From contig JAAYAB010000087.1 in assembly GCA_012719595.1 (NCBI GenBank), forward strand, positions 1 to 35,992: a DNA stretch of 35,992 nucleotides. Reading direction: 5' to 3'. Origin of the DNA: Bacillota bacterium (GTDB lineage: Bacteria > Bacillota > DTU014). Below the pieces are notes generated by a model. The model saw only the letters and a list, made by a program, of their open reading frames with translations. It ran no database searches and was not told the origin of the DNA. The position numbers were made by a program, and so were the translations under genes. This document shows, piece after piece, positions 6,628-15,633 of the stretch (its first letter is position 1; every line of letters begins with the position of its first letter).

Positions 6628-8607
6628 ATGGCCGCTCAATTCCACTTCTCACCGAGGCCCAACCGAGCACACGAGATTCGTTGGCGCGCCTTTGAGCCAC
6701 AGGCTTTTGAAGAGGCCGTTCGTCAGCACAAATTGATCCTGCTCAGCATCTCAGCGGTTTGGTGCCACTGGTGCCACGTGATGGACGAGACCACCTACTC
6801 CGACCAAGAGATAATAGACCTGATTAACTCCAGTTTCGTCCCGATCAGGGTAGACACAGACCAAAGACCCGACGTCAACTCCCGGTACAACATGGGCGGA
6901 TGGCCGACGACAGCGTTCCTGACTCCTGACGGGAAGATACTGACAGGCGGGACCTACATCCCCGCGTCGCGCATGAAGCGTCTATTGAGAGACGCGGCAG
7001 CTGCAGTCTCCCGAGGAGCAGTCGAAATGAGCACCCGCCCCCTGGTTGACGACGAGCCTGATGACGAATCCGAGGATGGACCCGAGGAGAGTCCTGCGCT
7101 GGCGGACGAACCCCAGGTACGGGTCGATGACTCAGACCTCTGGGATACCTATGAGTGGATCAGAGATGACCTCATCAATGATTACGACGCGGACTTCGGC
7201 GGGTTCGGTGCGCAGCCCAAATTCCCGATGGCCGAGGCGCTGAGATTCGCAATCCACGATCATGTCCTCACCGGCAACCCGGTGATGGAGACGATAGCAA
7301 CCCACACCCTGAGGTCGATGATCCGCGGCGGAATATATGACCAGGTAGAAGGCGGGTTCTTCCGTTACTCCACAACCAGAGACTGGGGCATCCCTCACTT
7401 CGAGAAGATGCTGGAGGACAACAGCCAACTGCTGGATGTGCTCGTGGATGCGTACAAAGTGACACGCGATGAGACGTTTCTGAGAACAGCACTGGATATC
7501 CTAAGGTACCTCGAGGTTCGGCTGTTTCAGCAAGATCCTCCCGCATTCTCGGGATCACAGGATGCAGACGAGGCCTACTACTCCATGGATGCGTCAGGAC
7601 GCCGCACCCTTACTCCTCCGTACATAGACCGCAACATCTACTGCACGTGGAATGCTCTTGCAGTCCAGGCCATCCTCAACCTGTGGACTGTGACCGCAGA
7701 GGAGTCGCAGCGAGCTTTGGCTATGTCGGTCGCGGAGACGCTGAAGTCCAGGCTGTACGACCCAGACGAGGGCGTCTATCACTACCTCGACAGCGAGACC
7801 CGCGAGCCGGCGCTTCCGGGCATGTTGGACGACCAACTCCGGTTCGCAGAGATGTCTCTCCGAGTGTACAGCATGACGGGCATGACGAGCTGGCGGACAC
7901 TTGCCGGTCAGCTTATTGATCGCACATTAGGCCTGTACCGTGGAAAACGAGGGTTGTTGTCGGACGTCCTGACCGATCGCAGTCTGCCGGGGCAGTTGTC
8001 TCATCGACTGTATGACTTCAGCGAGAACGCTCGTGCCGCTTCACTCCTAGCCTGGGCAAGCGTAATCCTTGATCGTGACGACCTGCGAGACGCCGGGTTA
8101 CGGATCGCACGAGCGCTTAAGCCTCGGGCAGCGTCACATGGTCCATTTGCAGCGGGATTCGCCCTTGCAGTTGCTGATCTGCTGCGTGCATGGACGCGCG
8201 TGACCGTTGTCGGCGAGCTCGCTCCTCTCGACGGGAAGTCGATGACAGAGTTTCTCAGAGTCCTCCACTCCGACGTGCGGCCGCAGCTGGCGGTCATGCC
8301 ACTCGATGTCACCACCGACCGGCAAGAGATCGAGCGCATCGGTCTGCCTACTGACCAGCTCCCCGTGGCCATGGCATGCGCAGGAAGGAGATGTTTTCAG
8401 CCTCAGTTCGACGCACACTCGGTTCTCGGAATGCTAGATCAGATGAAGGAGGGCCGCAGCGGACCGAACCGCCATCAGAAGGAATACAACGAAAAGCGCA
8501 GGCAGGAGGTCTCCGACCTTGATCTTGGCCATACCGAGAAGGTTGATACCTATGCCGAGCACCAGCAATCCTCCGACGCCCTGCATGACATGGACAACCG
8601 GTGCTGA
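6628..8607 (+). CDS. DUF255 thioredoxin-fold protein (YyaL/SSP411 family), with extended C-terminus
   Basis: About 659 residues from the ATG at 6628; a GTG at 6604 is also in frame and neither has a strong ribosome site. The N-terminal thioredoxin-like domain (1-150) has the family WCHWCHVM motif (C46, C49) and MGGWPTTAFLTPDGK. It is followed by an alpha/alpha-barrel-like region (GGFGAQPKFPMAE, GIYDQVEGGFFRYSTTRDW, HFEKMLEDNSQLL, FSGSQDADEAYY). The family is widespread but its biochemical role is unsettled. An acidic insert (DDEPDDESEDGPEES) interrupts the first part. Family members normally end soon after a cysteine-containing motif, here CAGRRCFQPQF. This frame instead runs about 50 residues further, antisense to the end of the DUF554 gene, suggesting the original stop was lost. 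Confidence 0.85.
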   Translation: MAAQFHFSPRPNRAHEIRWRAFEPQAFEEAVRQHKLILLSISAVWCHWCHVMDETTYSDQEIIDLINSSFVPIRVDTDQRPDVNSRYNMGGWPTTAFLTPDGKILTGGTYIPASRMKRLLRDAAAAVSRGAVEMSTRPLVDDEPDDESEDGPEESPALADEPQVRVDDSDLWDTYEWIRDDLINDYDADFGGFGAQPKFPMAEALRFAIHDHVLTGNPVMETIATHTLRSMIRGGIYDQVEGGFFRYSTTRDWGIPHFEKMLEDNSQLLDVLVDAYKVTRDETFLRTALDILRYLEVRLFQQDPPAFSGSQDADEAYYSMDASGRRTLTPPYIDRNIYCTWNALAVQAILNLWTVTAEESQRALAMSVAETLKSRLYDPDEGVYHYLDSETREPALPGMLDDQLRFAEMSLRVYSMTGMTSWRTLAGQLIDRTLGLYRGKRGLLSDVLTDRSLPGQLSHRLYDFSENARAASLLAWASVILDRDDLRDAGLRIARALKPRAASHGPFAAGFALAVADLLRAWTRVTVVGELAPLDGKSMTEFLRVLHSDVRPQLAVMPLDVTTDRQEIERIGLPTDQLPVAMACAGRRCFQPQFDAHSVLGMLDQMKEGRSGPNRHQKEYNEKRRQEVSDLDLGHTEKVDTYAEHQQSSDALHDMDNRC

Positions 8608-9171
8608 GAGCACCGACTGCGCCAACGAAGCCAACAGCGTGATCGTTCCCTGATACACCAAGACAGCCACTGCCGAAAAAGCAACGCCGAGGCCCAGTGT
8701 CGAGGCAAAGGCAATACTGGCTGTCCCGTCGAGCACAGCCTTAGTTGCCAGTGTCCGGATGTCGCCGAGCAGGGCGTCATTGATCGACCCGACGATCGCC
8801 ATCGGACCTACACAGAACAGGAGACTGGCAACGACGAACCCCTGGGCGATCTGACCCCTTCCCGTCCTATTGGCATATCTCCTCTCGATCGCTTGTCCAA
8901 GAGCATCGAGCCTCTTCTCAATTCCCAATAGGCTGCCGACAATGGCTCCGACGAGCACACACACGAGTATGACGAGGACGCCGTCGACCACGAAATACGC
9001 ACTGACGGTTGGGAAGTCTGCTGACAGGGCCATCTGCAGCCCTATGAAGACCACGAACAGCCCCACGCCCTGCATGACAGTTGACAGGGCTTTCTCAGGG
9101 AGCTTGGTGTTGAACACCATGCCGATAGCGGATCCGATCAATATTGCAGCTACGTTGATCAAAGTACCCAT
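8434..9171 (-). CDS. DUF554 multi-pass membrane protein (YqgA/YdfK-like)
   Basis: 245 residues from the ATG at 9171 (MGTLINVAAILIGSAIGMVF), chosen over an ATG six codons upstream because AGGTG sits at normal spacing and the family starts here. It has about seven hydrophobic segments with glycine-rich turns. The phrases VLVGAIVGSLLGIE, LFCVGPMAIVGSINDALLGD and VGGLLVLGIGINLLG are hallmarks of the DUF554 integral membrane family, whose transport or other role is not established. Its last 174 bases overlap the convergent DUF255 frame. The gene lies 85 bases downstream of oadA on the same strand. Confidence 0.88.
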   Translation of the reverse strand: MGTLINVAAILIGSAIGMVFNTKLPEKALSTVMQGVGLFVVFIGLQMALSADFPTVSAYFVVDGVLVILVCVLVGAIVGSLLGIEKRLDALGQAIERRYANRTGRGQIAQGFVVASLLFCVGPMAIVGSINDALLGDIRTLATKAVLDGTASIAFASTLGLGVAFSAVAVLVYQGTITLLASLAQSVLSAPVVHVMQGVGGLLVLGIGINLLGMAKIKVGDLLPALFVVFLLMAVRSAAALLHLI

Positions 9172-9255
9172 CGCATCACCTAGTCTCATCTGCTCAGCCT
9201 ATGGCTGGAAGTCCGATGTTCGCTGGTGTCCGCACGCTCCCGCATGCACTGGTGC

Positions 9256-10599
9256 TCAGCCGCACCCGGCCTTCTGCCGCCTCTCAAAGAAGGCAAGCGC
9301 CTGGTCTGGGAACAAGATGTATGTCAATACGTCTTCCTCTTTGGTGATATAGCGCTTGATATCCTGCTCGGCTTTTTCCAGACCCGGCTCCAGGAGATCG
9401 GCCGGCCTGACTGTAATGACTTCTTCATCGCCTACCACGGACCTGCGAAACTCCTCGTCGATCGGCCCGGGCGGCGTTCCGTACAGGCCTTTCAGGTAGT
9501 CCTTCAGCTCTTTGGACCTGACCGCATACCTCTGACCGGTCACCACGTTGAGGACAGCCTGAGTCCCCACTATTTGGCTCATCGGAGTGACCAGCGGCGG
9601 GTATCCACATTCCTCTCGAACTCTGGGGACCTCCTCGAGCACTTCTCTCCATCTGTCCAGCATACCCTGAGCTGCAAGCTGTGAGCGGAGGTTGGACAGC
9701 ATCCCACCGGGGATCTGGTACGTGAGCACCGCGGGGTTCATTTTCAGAGGTGCGACATGCTCCCGGTCTGCCTCCTTGATCCGCTCGAAGTACTCCGCAA
9801 GCTCGTTGAGAAGGCTCAGGTCAAGGCCTGTACTGAACTCGGTCTCCGCAAGCGTCGCGACCATGACTTCCGTTGCGGGCTGGGAGGATCCAAATGCAAA
9901 CGGAGACAAAGCCGTGTCGATGACGTCGCACCCGGCCTCGATCGCCTTCAGGTATGTCATCGGAGCCATTCCGCTGGTGTAGTGACAGTGAAGCTGAACA
10001 GGGAGACTTGTGTCCGCTTTGATGCGCCGAACGATCTCGACGGCAAGTGCGGGACTCAGCAAACCGGCCATATCCTTGATGCAGATCGAGTCCGCGCCCA
10101 TCCTGCTGAGTTCCTTTGCCAGGCGGGCGTAGCTATCCACATCGTGCACCGGGCTGAGCGTAAAGGCGATGCAGGCCTGAACGTGTCCTCCCGCGTCTTT
10201 TGTCGCCCTCACTGCAACTTCGAGATTTCTCGTATCGTTGAGCGCGTCGAAGATCCTCACGATGTCGATTCCGTTCTCAACCGCCTTCTGACAAAACTTC
10301 CTCACGACATCGTCAGGATAGTGCCTGTACCCCACGAGGTTCTGTCCCCGCAGCAGCATCTGGAGCGGGGTTTTCTTGATGAAGGCCTTCAGGCGTCGAA
10401 GACGCATCCAGGGATCTTCGTTGAGGAACCTGAGACATGTGTCAAACGTGGCGCCGCCCCACATCTCGAGCGAGTGATAGCCAACCGAATCGAGCTTCTC
10501 TGCGACCTCGAGCATGTCGTCAGTTCGCATTCTGGTCGCCATCAGCGATTGATGAGCATCTCTCAGAATCGTCTCAGTGATACCGGTCTTGCGAGACAT
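9256..10599 (-). CDS. oadA: Oxaloacetate decarboxylase alpha / pyruvate carboxylase subunit B-type carboxyltransferase
   Basis: 447 residues from the ATG at 10599 (MSRKTGITETILRDAHQSLM), 10 bases after GGAGG. It has a TIM-barrel carboxyltransferase domain with ETILRDAHQSLMATRMRT, the SLEMWGGATFD box, the metal-ligand region QLHCHYTSGMAP, and the conserved lysine in SICIKDMAGLLSP, followed by the PYC/OADA conserved domain (KMNPAVLTYQIPGGMLSNL). It transfers carboxylate from oxaloacetate to biotin, the first step in the Na+-pumping decarboxylase. The biotin domain often fused to its C-terminus is absent and is supplied by a separate gene in this operon. It is the last gene of the four-gene unit, about 100 bases after oadB. 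Confidence 0.93.
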   Translation of the reverse strand: MSRKTGITETILRDAHQSLMATRMRTDDMLEVAEKLDSVGYHSLEMWGGATFDTCLRFLNEDPWMRLRRLKAFIKKTPLQMLLRGQNLVGYRHYPDDVVRKFCQKAVENGIDIVRIFDALNDTRNLEVAVRATKDAGGHVQACIAFTLSPVHDVDSYARLAKELSRMGADSICIKDMAGLLSPALAVEIVRRIKADTSLPVQLHCHYTSGMAPMTYLKAIEAGCDVIDTALSPFAFGSSQPATEVMVATLAETEFSTGLDLSLLNELAEYFERIKEADREHVAPLKMNPAVLTYQIPGGMLSNLRSQLAAQGMLDRWREVLEEVPRVREECGYPPLVTPMSQIVGTQAVLNVVTGQRYAVRSKELKDYLKGLYGTPPGPIDEEFRRSVVGDEEVITVRPADLLEPGLEKAEQDIKRYITKEEDVLTYILFPDQALAFFERRQKAGCG

Positions 10600-10703
10600 C
10601 TTGTCGCTGCCTCCTCCTTCACCCACTCGGTTCTGGCCTCGTCCCCGCTCGTACGGACTTACTGATACCGAGCCTGCCCGTCGCCAGACCCGACAGCCGC
10701 ACG

Positions 10704-11861
10704 CTACCCGTAGATCGACAGCAAGACCCCTGCGGCGATTGCGGAGCCGATGACTCCGGCCACATTCGGACCCATCGCGTGCATGAGCAAGAAGTTCGAC
10801 GGATTCTCTTCCTGTCCGACCTTCTGCACCACTCGTGCAGCCATTGGCACAGCCGACACTCCGGCAGCTCCAATCAACGGGTTGATCTTGCCTCCAGACA
10901 TCTTGTACATCACCTTGCCGAGGAGGACTCCGCCTGCGGTGCTGAGCGAGAACGCAGCTATTCCAAGGGCAAATACGCCGATCGTCTGAGGGTTCAGGAA
11001 CCTCTCAGCAGTAGCAGTGGCTCCCACGGAGACACCCAGCAGAATGGTGACAATGTTTATGAGCTCATTCTGAGCCGTCTTGAGAAGTCGGTCGACAACG
11101 CCGGATTCTCTGAATAGATTGCCCAGCATAAGGCAGCCTAGAAGCGCCGCCGCCTGAGGAACGAGCAGAATCCCGAGGATGGCGACCACTATCGGGAAGA
11201 TGATTTTCTCTGCGCGAGATACCGGCCTCAACTGCTCCATGACAGTCGCACGCTCTTCAGGCGTGGTGAGAAGCCTCATGATTGGGGGCTGAATGACCGG
11301 CACAAGTGCCATATATGAATACGCCGCAACGGAGACGGGGCCGAGAAGATGCGGGGCAAGTCGGGATGTAAGGAAGATCGCAGTCGGCCCGTCGGCGCCT
11401 CCGATTATTCCTATCGACGCGGCCTCCGCAGCCGTGAATCTAAGCAAGAGCGCGCCGACGAAGGTCGTGAATATTCCCAACTGAGCTGCAGCTCCGAGGA
11501 GAACGCTCCTCGGATTGGCGATCAAGGGGCCGAAGTCCGTGAGGGCCCCGATTCCAAGGAAGATGAGCGGCGGATAGACTCCCAGCTTGACTCCCTGGTA
11601 TAGATAGTGCAGGAGACCGCCCACTTCTCCGAAACCATCCGGCGCCGACATCAGTCCGGTAGGCCCGAGGTTGACCAGGAGCATGCCGAATGCTATCGGC
11701 ATGAGGAGAAGCGGTTCGTACTGTTTCTTGATGGCCAGGTACAGGAGCAAACAGGCCACGGCGATCATCACGAGCTCTTTCCATGCTCCCTGATTCACGA
11801 AGCCGTGGACGAAGTGAGCGTAGCCTGTTTCCCTGAGGAACTCCCCTATCTGGTCAAGCAT
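10704..11861 (-). CDS. oadB: Sodium-translocating decarboxylase beta subunit
   Basis: 385 residues, hydrophobic, about nine to eleven membrane segments. The phrases [39 protein letters not shown] and [18 protein letters not shown] match the OadB/GcdB/MmdB family. This subunit decarboxylates carboxybiotin and couples it to Na+ export; the D in GGADGP and the conserved N..L.GAAG..A are functional in characterised members. The start ATG overlaps the end of the biotin-carrier gene by 8 bases, so translation is probably coupled. The tail ([20 protein letters not shown]) is complete. Confidence 0.95.
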   Translation of the reverse strand: MLDQIGEFLRETGYAHFVHGFVNQGAWKELVMIAVACLLLYLAIKKQYEPLLLMPIAFGMLLVNLGPTGLMSAPDGFGEVGGLLHYLYQGVKLGVYPPLIFLGIGALTDFGPLIANPRSVLLGAAAQLGIFTTFVGALLLRFTAAEAASIGIIGGADGPTAIFLTSRLAPHLLGPVSVAAYSYMALVPVIQPPIMRLLTTPEERATVMEQLRPVSRAEKIIFPIVVAILGILLVPQAAALLGCLMLGNLFRESGVVDRLLKTAQNELINIVTILLGVSVGATATAERFLNPQTIGVFALGIAAFSLSTAGGVLLGKVMYKMSGGKINPLIGAAGVSAVPMAARVVQKVGQEENPSNFLLMHAMGPNVAGVIGSAIAAGVLLSIYG

Positions 11862-12300
11862 TCTCTATCACGACCAACACCGCTCCAGCCTGTACATCCT
11901 GCCCTTCCCTGACTCCGACGTAACTCACGGTTCCGTCGGCAGGCGACTGGATCTCGTTCTCCATCTTGAGCGCCTCCAGGGTGACAAGCACATCCCCTCT
12001 CTTGACGTTGCTGCCAACCTGGACCTTGACCGAGAGAATCACGCCTGCCAATGGGGCTTTCACCTGTGTCCCCTGACCCGGCTCCGGGCCGGCCGTGATG
12101 CGAGATCCTACGCCGTGCCTCTGCCTCTCGCCAGCCTGGGATCCCTCTTGTACATCGAGAGCACCCGCATGAACCTGTGCCTTGACGTGTTGAGGCGCAT
12201 CCTGGCCTTGTGAAGTGCGCCCGACTGCCTGCTCGTCGAGCACCTCTTCCACCTCAACGTCATAGACGTTTCCGTTCACCGTGACCCTATATCGCCTCAA
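11854..12300 (-). CDS. Biotin carboxyl carrier protein of the decarboxylase
   Basis: 148 residues. A short N-terminal strand region ([20 protein letters not shown]) resembles acyl-carboxylase carriers. A polar Gln/Gly-rich linker (about 25-78) follows, then a biotinyl domain with [12 protein letters not shown] and the biotinylation site EALKMENEI (K112). The swinging arm carries CO2 between the alpha subunit and the membrane beta subunit. The start is TTG at 12300, overlapping the TGA of the upstream oadG gene; GAGGAGGGG lies 8 bases upstream. Its end overlaps oadB by 8 bases. A biotin protein ligase is not in the window. Confidence 0.92.
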   Translation of the reverse strand: MRRYRVTVNGNVYDVEVEEVLDEQAVGRTSQGQDAPQHVKAQVHAGALDVQEGSQAGERQRHGVGSRITAGPEPGQGTQVKAPLAGVILSVKVQVGSNVKRGDVLVTLEALKMENEIQSPADGTVSYVGVREGQDVQAGAVLVVIENA

Positions 12301-12632
12301 GCCTCTGTCCCCTCCTCAACCACCGCGGCACGTTGGCTGTCAACTCGCTTAACACTCCTCACTCTGACTCTGCCACCCGCACTGCCCTCTAGGGTCAATA
12401 CACTGGCAATCACTGCTGCGATCTCAGGCAAGTTTTCCCGACCTGCCTCCGCCTCTATCGCCGTCTCTGCGAATGGCCGCTGCGATTCATCCCGCCCATG
12501 CGGCGCCTGCGCAGCACGGGAAGCCACCTTCGCGAACAGGTGGAGTACATAATAGAGGGCACCGAGTGATAGGAACACCACACCCATGCCCAGAACGGTT
12601 GTCCTAAGTCCTTCGATCAGAACATCAATCAA
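12297..12632 (-). CDS. oadG: Oxaloacetate decarboxylase gamma-chain-like subunit
   Basis: 111 residues. One N-terminal membrane helix (about 9-34: LRTTVLGMGVVFLSLGALYYVLHLF) is followed by a polar linker and a C-terminal segment, IAAVIASVLTLEGSAGGRVRVRSVKRV, matching the OadG/sodium pump decarboxylase gamma family, which assembles the alpha and beta subunits. The start is TTG at 12632 with GGGGTGA about 6 bases upstream. That ribosome site can pair with CCCC upstream (see leader). First gene of the operon. Confidence 0.85.
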   Translation of the reverse strand: MIDVLIEGLRTTVLGMGVVFLSLGALYYVLHLFAKVASRAAQAPHGRDESQRPFAETAIEAEAGRENLPEIAAVIASVLTLEGSAGGRVRVRSVKRVDSQRAAVVEEGTEA

Positions 12633-12638
12633 AGCTTT

Positions 12639-12789
12639 TCACCCCGAGCATGTGGGGCTAAGCCCACCCACGAGCAACAAGCCCGCAGCCGGCATGCGGA
12701 ACCGAACCCGCTCGCAAGCAGGGCATCGGCGGCCTGATACGTGAGGCCGGGCCCACTTACGAGCAGGAAACCCGCAGCCTGCACGAACA
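12639..12789 (-). promoter_or_regulatory. Candidate structured RNA leader of the decarboxylase operon with two related elements
   Basis: The ~155-base leader between the predicted transcription start (about 12789) and oadG carries two imperfect copies of a ~48-base element about 89 bases apart. Read on the minus strand, each has GGCTGCGGG, then TGCTCGT, then a 5-bp hairpin with a 6-base loop: GTGGG-CCCGGC-CTCAC in copy 1 (12741-12756) and GTGGG-CTTAGC-CCCAC in copy 2 (12652-12667). The second copy is followed by GGGGTGA, the oadG ribosome site. CCCC of its hairpin (complement of 12654-12657) can instead pair with GGGG of the ribosome site (12642-12645), giving two exclusive folds. No known riboswitch class was recognised. 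Confidence 0.5.
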
Positions 12790-12795
12790 AGACCT

Positions 12796-12824
12796 AGTAT
12801 AGCACGAGTGGCACGGAACCTCAA
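12796..12824 (-). promoter_or_regulatory. Sigma-A promoter of the oadG-BCCP-oadB-oadA operon
   Basis: Minus strand: -35 TTGAGG (12819-12824), 17-base spacer, -10 TATACT (12796-12801) preceded by TGC, close to an extended -10. It sits between the end of the aminotransferase gene and the operon leader. Confidence 0.75.
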
Positions 12825-12860
12825 CCCAAGGCTTCCAGCCTGATCCTACTGCGCCGTCGT

Positions 12861-14243
12861 TCATCTCCTTGATAGCAGAGACTTGATCACTGTCTTTGAT
12901 GTGCTGACTGCGAGTCCCAGGGTATTCTTGTTGCGCGTCAGAGTCTCATCAAGAGCCTGCAAGAGAGCCTCGACATGGTTGCGATTCACTATCAATGGCG
13001 GCTCGACGCGTATGACGTTCGGATTGCTGAGCGTGTACGCTGTCACTATCCTGTGCTTGTTCATGAGTTCGCCTGCCACCAGTGCAGCCGCGTACTCTCT
13101 TGACAACTGGGATGCTAGTCCGCCGGTTAGCCTATCCAGCGCACCCTTCATCTCTGCAAACTCTATGCCGATCAGCAAGCCTCTCCCACGCACCTCCTTG
13201 ATGAACGCGTGCCGCTCGGCAAGCTCACTGAGGCCAGACAGCAGCAAGGCACCCATTTCGCGGGCGTTCTCGTCCACCTTCCGAGTCAGCGCGAGCTCAA
13301 TCGCCACCAGCCCTGCCACACATGCGAACGTGTTGCCGCCGAAAGTCGACGTGTGCAGTAGTGCGGTCTCGATCGAGCCATATGCCCTGTCCCAAATCTC
13401 CGGGGTCGTAACAAATGCCCCTATCGGGACTACGCCTGCACTCAGCGACTTGGAGAGGCAGATGATGTCGGGAGCGATCCCGTCTTCCTCGCAAGCAAAC
13501 ATGCGACCCGTTCGTCCGAATCCAGTCTGTATCTCATCGAGTATGAGCAAGACTCCGTATCGGTTGCAGAGTTCACGCGCGCCTCGCAGGTAGCCCGGAG
13601 GAGGTACGTTGATGCCCCCCTCGCCCTGTATCGGCTCGACTATGAAGGCTGCGATATTTCCCTGATTGAGGGCAAGTTCGAGTGAATCGAGGTCGCCGAA
13701 CGGAACTCTGTAGCACTCAGGCACAAGCGGTGCAAACCTCTCCTGATATTGCGGCCTTCCGGTCACTGACAGGGACCCCATACTCTTGCCGTGAAAACTG
13801 CGCTCGCAGTAGACGATGCCCGGCTTGCTTGTGGCTATCCTGGCAGTCTTTATAGCGCCTTCGATGGCCTCTGTACCGCTGTTGCAGAAGAATGAGCGCG
13901 ATAGCTCTCCTGGAAGGATCTGCGCAAGGTTGTGGGCCAAGGCAGCCGCAAACGGGTTGAGATCGAGCTTCACCAGGTTCGGACACTGCCTCACGCGCTC
14001 GATCGCGTCGAGAACCTCTGGAGGGTTGTGTCCGAAGTTCAGTGCCCCAAACCCGCCCAGGAAGTCGTAGTACTCGGCGCCATCCTCGTCCCAGATGCTC
14101 ACCCCGCTGGCCCTGACGAAGTGGCGGTCGATGTTTACCAGGCCCAGGAGCTTCACAAATCCCGGGTTTACGTAGTCCGAATATGTCTTTCTCAGCTCTG
14201 ATCTGGTCATGCTCAAGGCATCGTCAATGGTCATCAGCTTCAT
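12861..14243 (-). CDS. Class III pyridoxal-phosphate aminotransferase, putrescine/acetylornithine type
   Basis: 460 residues of PLP fold type I. The Schiff-base lysine is K265 in ICLSKSLSAG. Other family marks are NSGTEAIEGAIKTARIAT (phosphate loop), SFHGKSMGSLSVTGRPQYQ, LILDEIQTGFGRTG (cofactor aspartate D236) and the late TSTFGGN box. The N-terminal extension (about 1-45, YSDYVNPGFVKLLGL) is typical of the putrescine aminotransferase-like subgroup of omega-amino acid:2-oxoglutarate/pyruvate aminotransferases. Exact amine substrate is not decidable. The start ATG follows GGAGGGTTAAGCC. It has its own promoter at 14340-14368; the decarboxylase promoter lies just past its stop. Confidence 0.88.
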   Translation of the reverse strand: MKLMTIDDALSMTRSELRKTYSDYVNPGFVKLLGLVNIDRHFVRASGVSIWDEDGAEYYDFLGGFGALNFGHNPPEVLDAIERVRQCPNLVKLDLNPFAAALAHNLAQILPGELSRSFFCNSGTEAIEGAIKTARIATSKPGIVYCERSFHGKSMGSLSVTGRPQYQERFAPLVPECYRVPFGDLDSLELALNQGNIAAFIVEPIQGEGGINVPPPGYLRGARELCNRYGVLLILDEIQTGFGRTGRMFACEEDGIAPDIICLSKSLSAGVVPIGAFVTTPEIWDRAYGSIETALLHTSTFGGNTFACVAGLVAIELALTRKVDENAREMGALLLSGLSELAERHAFIKEVRGRGLLIGIEFAEMKGALDRLTGGLASQLSREYAAALVAGELMNKHRIVTAYTLSNPNVIRVEPPLIVNRNHVEALLQALDETLTRNKNTLGLAVSTSKTVIKSLLSRR

Positions 14244-14339
14244 GGCTTAACCCTCCAACACGTCTCACGGACGGCAGAAACCCGTCTATCTATGGGTGTC
14301 TCCGCTGCGATTCAGGACAGAACAGGGCAGAACGATTAT

Positions 14340-14368
14340 ATTGTAGGTTGCCCTGTGCTGGCAGTCAA
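14340..14368 (-). promoter_or_regulatory. Sigma-A promoter of the aminotransferase gene
   Basis: Minus strand: -35 TTGACT (14363-14368), 17-base spacer, -10 TACAAT (14340-14345), about 97 bases upstream of the aminotransferase ATG. Confidence 0.7.
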
Positions 14369-14548
14369 ACACGGTGTGCACACTTCTGAGCACAACGTCT
14401 TGCCCAACCGCTCCTATTCTCAGCGAATCTGTCTCCCTTGTATTCCCGCCGCACGACAGCATTTTACCTGCTAAAGCGACTTTTAGGCCAACACTTACCA
14501 GAGGGTGACTGGACAACCCTGTCGAATCACGTTATGTAAACCGATCCT

Positions 14549-14587
14549 GGCAATGACAATTGCCTACACCCGCACTGCAGCTACTCT
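14549..14587 (+). promoter_or_regulatory. Possible promoter of the LysM/SleB gene with a palindrome over the -35
   Basis: TTGCCT (14560-14565), 16-base spacer, TACTCT (14582-14587). A perfect GGCAAT-GACA-ATTGCC palindrome (14549-14564) overlaps the -35 and might be an operator. The remainder of the 393-base divergent intergenic region (14244-14637) holds the aminotransferase promoter and otherwise nothing recognisable. Confidence 0.35.
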
Positions 14588-14637
14588 AAAGCGAGGTTGC
14601 GGGAACCGTCATTTTTCATTTCATATGGAGGGGTTTG

Positions 14638-15591
14638 ATGGTGTTTGCACAGACCGGCAAGTGGGTACTGATCGCGGCGATGGCTCTGGCTATCGTGCTT
14701 GCGTTCGCATCGCCCGTATCGCTTGCCAGCCAGATGCACACGGTGCGACAGGGAGACACTCTATACAAGATCTCTCAAGCGTACGGCGTCTCAGTGAGCT
14801 CGATCAAACAGGTTAACGGGCTGACTTCGGACGTCATCTACCCGGGACAGACCCTGGTGATCCCAACTTCCGGCGGCTCGCAAGGCGGCAGCGCGTACAC
14901 CGTCAGGTCTGGAGACACGCTGTATCTGATTGCTCAGCGCCACGGGGTGAGCGTAAGCGCGCTCAAGTCTGCCAACGGGTTGTCCAGCGATGTGATCTAC
15001 GTCGGACAGACACTGGTGATCCCGAGCAGCAACGGAGGCGGTCAGAACGGCGGCCAGTCGTCTGTCCACACCGTGCGCAGCGGTGAGTCGCTCTACAAGA
15101 TCGCTCAGACGTACGGAGTCTCAGTCGCGAGCCTCAAGCAGGCCAACAACCTCAAGTCGGACGATATCTACCCAGGACAGAAGCTGACGATACCCAAGAA
15201 GGAATCGCCCGGCTCGGCACCGTCACAAAGCGATCGAGATCTTCTTGCCAGATTGGTACAGGCGGAGGCAGGTGCAGAACCGTACACCGGAAAGGTAGCA
15301 GTGGCTGCAACCGTTCTAAACAGAGTCCGCAGCTCCGCCTATCCTAACACGATCCCGGGAGTCATCTACCAGGTGATCGACGGCAAGTACTATCAGTATG
15401 AGCCCGTGCTGAACGGGACAATCAACCGGCCGGCGGGCAGTGAAGCCCTGAAGGCGACAGACGCCGCCCTTGGCGGGTGGGATCCCTCTCTAGGCGCGAT
15501 TGGGTTCTACAACCCGGCTAAGACGACCAATCAGTGGGTAAGGTCCCGCCCGGTAACAGTCAGGATCGGTAACCACGTGTTCTTCAAATAG
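14638..15591 (+). CDS. Secreted triple-LysM cell wall hydrolase (SleB-type catalytic domain)
   Basis: 317 residues. A signal peptide or anchor (about 8-31, ending VSLAS) is followed by three LysM repeats (about 34-77, 86-129, 143-186; each HTVRQGDTLYKISQAYGVS-like with a YPGQ.L.IP end) that bind peptidoglycan glycan strands. A C-terminal Hydrolase_2/SleB-CwlJ domain (about 196-317) follows, with the catalytic-type glutamate E210 in LVQAEAGAEPYTGKVAVAA, then VLNRVRSSAYP and GFYNP. Domain relatives degrade spore cortex or act as muramidase-like lytic enzymes, so a sporulation or germination role is likely but not proved. ATG at 14638, just after GGAGGGGTTTG, is chosen over the adjacent TTG. Confidence 0.92.
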   Translation: MVFAQTGKWVLIAAMALAIVLAFASPVSLASQMHTVRQGDTLYKISQAYGVSVSSIKQVNGLTSDVIYPGQTLVIPTSGGSQGGSAYTVRSGDTLYLIAQRHGVSVSALKSANGLSSDVIYVGQTLVIPSSNGGGQNGGQSSVHTVRSGESLYKIAQTYGVSVASLKQANNLKSDDIYPGQKLTIPKKESPGSAPSQSDRDLLARLVQAEAGAEPYTGKVAVAATVLNRVRSSAYPNTIPGVIYQVIDGKYYQYEPVLNGTINRPAGSEALKATDAALGGWDPSLGAIGFYNPAKTTNQWVRSRPVTVRIGNHVFFK

Positions 15592-15633
15592 GTGGGGCGG
15601 GACTCCAACAAGAAGACGACACCCCCAGATCGG

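Noticed and set aside
9757-10665. 302-residue + strand open frame over oadA
   Set aside because: Antisense shadow of oadA with no recognisable motif.
14480-14637. c-di-AMP (ydaO-type) riboswitch upstream of the LysM/SleB gene
   Set aside because: A few GGGTGA- and GGGAACC-like words occur but not in the required order or with the conserved stems.
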